Source of the DNA: DATBFU01 sp035498405
GTDB taxonomy: Bacteria > Acidobacteriota > Thermoanaerobaculia > UBA5066 > Gp7-AA6
Direction of reading: 5' to 3'
DNA length: 8,074 nucleotides
Assembly (NCBI GenBank): GCA_035498405.1
Contig: DATKAE010000012.1
Coordinates: 1 to 8,074 of the forward strand
The notes below the pieces were generated by a model, which was not told the DNA's origin, did no database searches, and saw only the letters and a program-made list of their open reading frames with translations. Every line of letters starts with the position of its first letter. Positions within the stretch are counted from its first letter, which is position 1. A program made the translations under genes and the position numbers. Shown in pieces: positions 5,933-8,074 of this stretch.

Positions 5933-6053
5933 GAAGGGCGGCCGCTTTGAGCTGGCGCGCAGACCGGTAGAGGCGCTCGGCCGCCTCGAGCTTCCGGGCC
6001 GGCGACATGGCTCGGATGATTCGTCTTGCCTCGGCGCTCATGGCGGAATCCAT
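5856..6053 (-). CDS. Small basic helical protein paired with the nucleotidyltransferase
   Basis: This 65-residue protein is highly charged and predicted helical: SPARKLEAAERLYRSARQLK, then AAALRARHPDWTEEEIRRAV, then REVFLHSRT. I recognise this pattern (SP..KL.AA..LY.SAR.LKAAALR..HPDW.EE.I...VRE.FL..RT) as a recurrent small protein encoded directly before nucleotidyltransferases of the downstream type, from memory only. It has no signal peptide or membrane segment and lacks a HEPN R-x4-6-H motif. ATG at 6053 is taken as start; ATG at 6041 would also serve. Its start lies 16 bases after the dehydrogenase stop, and GAGGA overlaps that stop, suggesting translational coupling. A regulatory or antitoxin-like partner role is plausible but unproven. 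Confidence 0.8.
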   Translation of the reverse strand: MDSAMSAEARRIIRAMSPARKLEAAERLYRSARQLKAAALRARHPDWTEEEIRRAVREVFLHSRT

Positions 6054-6069
6054 TTTCTCACACGGGTCC

Positions 6070-6828
6070 TCAGCGGCTCGCGAGTCCCCCGGCGATCTCG
6101 CCGCCGTCGATGATCACGGGATGCCCCGTGATGTAGGGCGCCTCGTCGGACGCGAGGAACGCGAAGAGCGCGGCGATCTCCTCGGGCCTCGCGTGGCGCC
6201 GGAGCGGGATCTTCGCGTCCACCGCCGCCTTCATCTCCGGCGTGTACTCGGCCTCCTGCATCGCCGTCCACACGTAGCCGGGGCACACCGCGACGACGCG
6301 GATCTTCGGCGCCAGCTCGAGCGCCATCGTGCGAGTCAGCTCGATGACGCCGGCCTTGGCGGAGTTGTAGTCGGCGTAGCGCGGGTAGCCGTTCATGCCG
6401 GACGTCGAGCCCATGTTCACGATGACGCCGCCGGCGCCGGCGAGCATCCGGCGCGCCGACTGCTGCGCCACGTAGAAGACGCCGTCGAGATCCACGCCCA
6501 ACACCCGGCGCCATTCTTCGGGCGTGATGTCCATGAAGTCGTGGCGGATGCTGATGCCGGCGTTGTTGATCGCGACGTCGAGTCCGCCGAGAAGGCCGTC
6601 GAGATCGTTGAAGGCGCGGTCCACGGAGGCAGGATCGGAGACGTCTGCCTCGATCACGCCGGCGAGGTCCGGATGCTTCCGACAGAGCGCCCGGCCGCCC
6701 TTCGCGTCCCGATCGATGACGGCGACGCGCGCCCCTTCCTGCAGGAACCGCTCGACGGTCGCGGCCCCGATTCCGCTCGCGCCGCCCGTGATCACGACCC
6801 GCTTGCCGGCGAGGCCCTTCATCGCCAC
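6070..6828 (-). CDS. Short-chain dehydrogenase/reductase (classical SDR, NAD-type signature)
   Basis: This 252-residue cytoplasmic oxidoreductase has all classical SDR landmarks. They are TGGASGIG at 14-21 for dinucleotide binding, D39 at the end of the second strand (favours NAD over NADP), NNAG at 88-91, and the catalytic set S141, Y154 and K158 (YNSAK). CPG lies at 182-184 and the C-terminal ITGHPVIIDGG is also typical. It should oxidise a secondary alcohol or reduce a ketone; the substrate cannot be read from sequence. GTG at 6828 follows the upstream dehydrogenase stop by one base; ATG at 6822 (MKGLAGKRVVITGG) is an equally likely start with a more typical N-terminus. The tight spacing indicates one operon with translational coupling. 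Confidence 0.93.
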   Translation of the reverse strand: MAMKGLAGKRVVITGGASGIGAATVERFLQEGARVAVIDRDAKGGRALCRKHPDLAGVIEADVSDPASVDRAFNDLDGLLGGLDVAINNAGISIRHDFMDITPEEWRRVLGVDLDGVFYVAQQSARRMLAGAGGVIVNMGSTSGMNGYPRYADYNSAKAGVIELTRTMALELAPKIRVVAVCPGYVWTAMQEAEYTPEMKAAVDAKIPLRRHARPEEIAALFAFLASDEAPYITGHPVIIDGGEIAGGLASR

Positions 6829-6829
6829 G

Positions 6830-7597
6830 TCAGCCGGCGATGCCGCCGCCGTCCACCACGAGGGCCGCTCCGGTCATGAAGGACGAGTCGTCGGAAGCGA
6901 GGAAGAGCGCCGCGCGCGCAATCTCGTCCGGGGTGCCGACCCGGCCGAGCGGCCGGTTGGCCGCGCCCTTCATGTAGTCCGCGTAGCTCATCCGCCGGGC
7001 CTCCGCGTCGGCGGCGAGCATCGGCGTGTCGACGTCTCCCGGGCAGAGGCAGTTCACACGAATCCCCTGTTTGCCGTGATCGATCGCCATGGCCTTGGTC
7101 ATGACGACGAGACCGCCCTTGGCCGCGCAGTAGGCGACCGCCTCGTCGCCGCCCTGAATGCCCCAGCCCGACGCCTGGTGGATGATCACGCCGCGCCCCT
7201 GCGCGATCATCGCCGGCAGCGCGTACTTGGACATGAGCCACGCCCCCTTGAGGCTCGCGTCCACGGTCTCGTCCCACTCTTCCTCCGTGCAGTCGATCGC
7301 GTTGTGGGGGTGGAACACGCCCGCGTTGTTGAAGAGGATGTCGAGGCGGCCGCCGAAGGCGTGCAGCGTCTCCTCGACGGCGTGCCGGCAATCGGCCGGG
7401 ACCCGGACGTCGGCGCGGACGAAGACCGCGGAGCCGCCCTCCGCCGCGATCGCCGACGCGACCTCCCGGCCGCGCGCCTCGTTGCGTCCGGTCAACGCGA
7501 CGCGGGCGCCCTCCCGTGCGAAGAGCCGCGCCGAGGCCTCGCCGATTCCCGACGTGGCGCCGGTGATGATGGCGACACGGTTCTCGAGCTTCATCAT
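6830..7597 (-). CDS. Short-chain dehydrogenase/reductase (classical SDR, possibly NADP-type)
   Basis: This 255-residue classical SDR has TGATSGIG at 12-19, a second strand ending ALTGRN with R38 and no acid there (leaning to NADP), and NNAG at 90-93. The catalytic residues are S143, Y156 and K160 (YCAAK); CPGDVDTPM and the C-terminal MTGAALVVDGG are also typical. It is a paralogue of the following dehydrogenase, but only at ordinary family level. It is the first gene of the minus-strand operon and is transcribed divergently from the plus-strand genes. Two adjacent ATGs (7597 and 7594) are possible starts; GGAA lies a few bases upstream and is a weak ribosome binding site. The substrate is unknown. 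Confidence 0.93.
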   Translation of the reverse strand: MMKLENRVAIITGATSGIGEASARLFAREGARVALTGRNEARGREVASAIAAEGGSAVFVRADVRVPADCRHAVEETLHAFGGRLDILFNNAGVFHPHNAIDCTEEEWDETVDASLKGAWLMSKYALPAMIAQGRGVIIHQASGWGIQGGDEAVAYCAAKGGLVVMTKAMAIDHGKQGIRVNCLCPGDVDTPMLAADAEARRMSYADYMKGAANRPLGRVGTPDEIARAALFLASDDSSFMTGAALVVDGGGIAG

Positions 7598-7690
7598 CGA
7601 TTCCGTTCTTCACGTAGCGTATCCCGCCGCCCCTCCCCGCCGGCGGCGCGAATGTGAAAAGCTGCCGGAGTCACGAGGCGGGAGGGAGAC
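7598..7690. promoter_or_regulatory. Divergent intergenic region, should carry promoters for both directions
   Basis: These 93 bases separate the dehydrogenase start (minus) from the pentad-repeat gene start (plus). Both transcription units need a promoter here or inside neighbouring genes. It holds a GC inverted repeat CGCCGC/GCGGCG (7625-7630 and 7643-7648) and an AT-richer patch (gaatgtgaaaagc). No -35/-10 pair stands out by eye. Confidence 0.4.
7681..7685 (+). promoter_or_regulatory. Ribosome binding site GGAGG for the 98-residue protein
   Basis: GGAGG lies inside a purine-rich run five bases before ATG 7691. It fixes this start and supports the short reading frame being a real gene. Confidence 0.75.
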
Positions 7691-7987
7691 ATGAGTTTCA
7701 ATCGTTGCCGCCGTTCCCGAGACGGCCGCAGCCTGGCCGCGATCGCCGCATCGGTGGGCGCGGCCGCCGCCGGCGCCTTCGCGGTCGGAGCCTGCGCGAT
7801 CGGCGCCCTCGCGATCGGCCGGCTGGTCATCCGGCGGCTGCTCGCGGAAAGCGTCGAGCTGAAGTCGGTCCGGATCCACGATCTCACCGTGTCGCGTCTC
7901 GAAGTCCGCGACGCGATCTCTCTGCCGGACCGAGGCGGCGATCCGGCCGGAAGCCGGCCATCCGTCCCGAAGGAGGCCCCGGCATGA
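7691..7987 (+). CDS. Small pentad-repeat protein with hydrophobic N-terminal half
   Basis: This 98-residue protein has a basic N-terminus (RCRRSRDGR), an Ala/Gly-rich hydrophobic stretch (15-47) that may span or enter a membrane, and a charged amphipathic part to residue 72. The last 25 residues (LPDRGGDPAGSRPSVPKEAP region) appear disordered. Residues 28-72 divide without gaps into nine five-residue units: GAFAV, GACAI, GALAI, GRLVI, RRLLA, ESVEL, KSVRI, HDLTV, SRLEV. Position 3 is F, C, L or V and position 5 is mostly V, I or L, the periodicity expected of a pentapeptide-repeat-like beta-helix. The function is unknown. Its ribosome binding site is strong, and its stop overlaps the next start as ATGA, so the pair is translationally coupled. 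Confidence 0.75.
   Translation: MSFNRCRRSRDGRSLAAIAASVGAAAAGAFAVGACAIGALAIGRLVIRRLLAESVELKSVRIHDLTVSRLEVRDAISLPDRGGDPAGSRPSVPKEAPA
7972..7976 (+). promoter_or_regulatory. Ribosome binding site GGAGG for the gene starting at 7984
   Basis: GGAGG lies seven bases before ATG 7984, within the last codons of the upstream gene. It supports the ATGA-overlapping start even though only ~30 codons of the downstream gene are visible. Confidence 0.75.
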
Positions 7988-8074
7988 CGCGTTCCCGACT
8001 GATCTCGATTGCCGCGGCGGTCCTGCTGCTCGCCGCCCGCGCGGGCGCCGCCCGGACGCCGGCGGCCGACCGCG
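7984..8074 (+). CDS. Start of an exported protein, cut by the window edge
   Basis: Thirty codons are visible. They begin MTRSRLISIAAAVLLLAARA, followed by Gly/Ala/Arg/Pro-rich sequence. This is a standard Sec signal peptide: basic start, hydrophobic core, and a probable cleavage site near ARAGA. The gene overlaps the preceding stop by ATGA and has its own GGAGG, so it is the second gene of the plus-strand operon. Nothing of the mature protein can be identified. Confidence 0.75.
   Translation, partial: MTRSRLISIAAAVLLLAARAGAARTPAADR

Noticed and set aside
5856..6053. HEPN-type toxin partner for the nucleotidyltransferase
   Set aside because: The small protein is only 65 residues and lacks an R-x4-6-H motif; R41/R43/H44 do not have the required spacing.
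6007..7657. Long plus-strand open frames opposite the two dehydrogenases
   Set aside because: The minus strand here carries full SDR motifs in both genes. The plus-strand translations are compositionally skewed and featureless.
1..8074. CRISPR array, insertion sequence or integrase
   Set aside because: No regularly spaced direct repeats, no terminal inverted repeats around a transposase, and no transposase or integrase motif was seen in either strand.

Overview
The window is GC-rich and densely coded. Nearly all genes are on the minus strand, with one small divergent plus-strand operon at the right edge. Four things suggest an uncultivated soil or sediment bacterium, most like Acidobacteriota or a neighbouring high-GC phylum: GTG and TTG starts, a Pkn-type Ser/Thr kinase relic, a Cys-type sulfatase, and a large Gly/Trp-rich exported protein. 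This placement is inference from gene style; no marker gene is present.

Layout, left to right. 1-1412 (minus) is the N-terminal ~470 codons of an exported arylsulfatase with all the usual catalytic and metal ligands; its C-terminus lies beyond the left edge. 1413-1641 is a gene-free gap with a possible hairpin terminator, two 10-bp palindromes and a strong ribosome binding site. 1642-3942 (minus) is a 766-residue exported protein with three copies of a ~45-residue unit ending in Gly-Pro-Trp, a Trp/Gly-rich segment and a proline-rich tail. Three bases upstream lies an FMN nitroreductase-family gene with a TTG start (3946-4500, minus). 4501-5284 is decayed: about 240 bases with no gene, a C-terminal gene fragment (4738-4983), and a collapsed Ser/Thr kinase pseudogene (5001-5270).

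Upstream on the same strand is an apparent operon. It holds two tandem short-chain dehydrogenases (7597-6830 and 6828-6070), whose stop and start codons are one base apart. These are followed by a 65-residue protein (6053-5856) and an overlapping AbiEii/MNT-like nucleotidyltransferase (to 5285). The last two look like a recurring two-gene module of toxin-antitoxin style, though its function is unproven. The kinase relic begins 14 bases after the nucleotidyltransferase stop.

On the plus strand, 7691-7987 encodes a 98-residue protein with nine consecutive five-residue repeats. It overlaps by ATGA with a gene starting at 7984, which shows only a signal peptide before the window ends. Both plus-strand genes have near-perfect ribosome binding sites.

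The most notable points are the degraded kinase and gene-fragment scar, the small-protein/nucleotidyltransferase pair with its unusual start, the pentad-repeat protein, and the repeat-built Gly/Trp-rich secreted protein coupled to a nitroreductase. Nothing here demonstrates a complete novel system. No CRISPR array, rRNA, intact tRNA or transposase gene was found.
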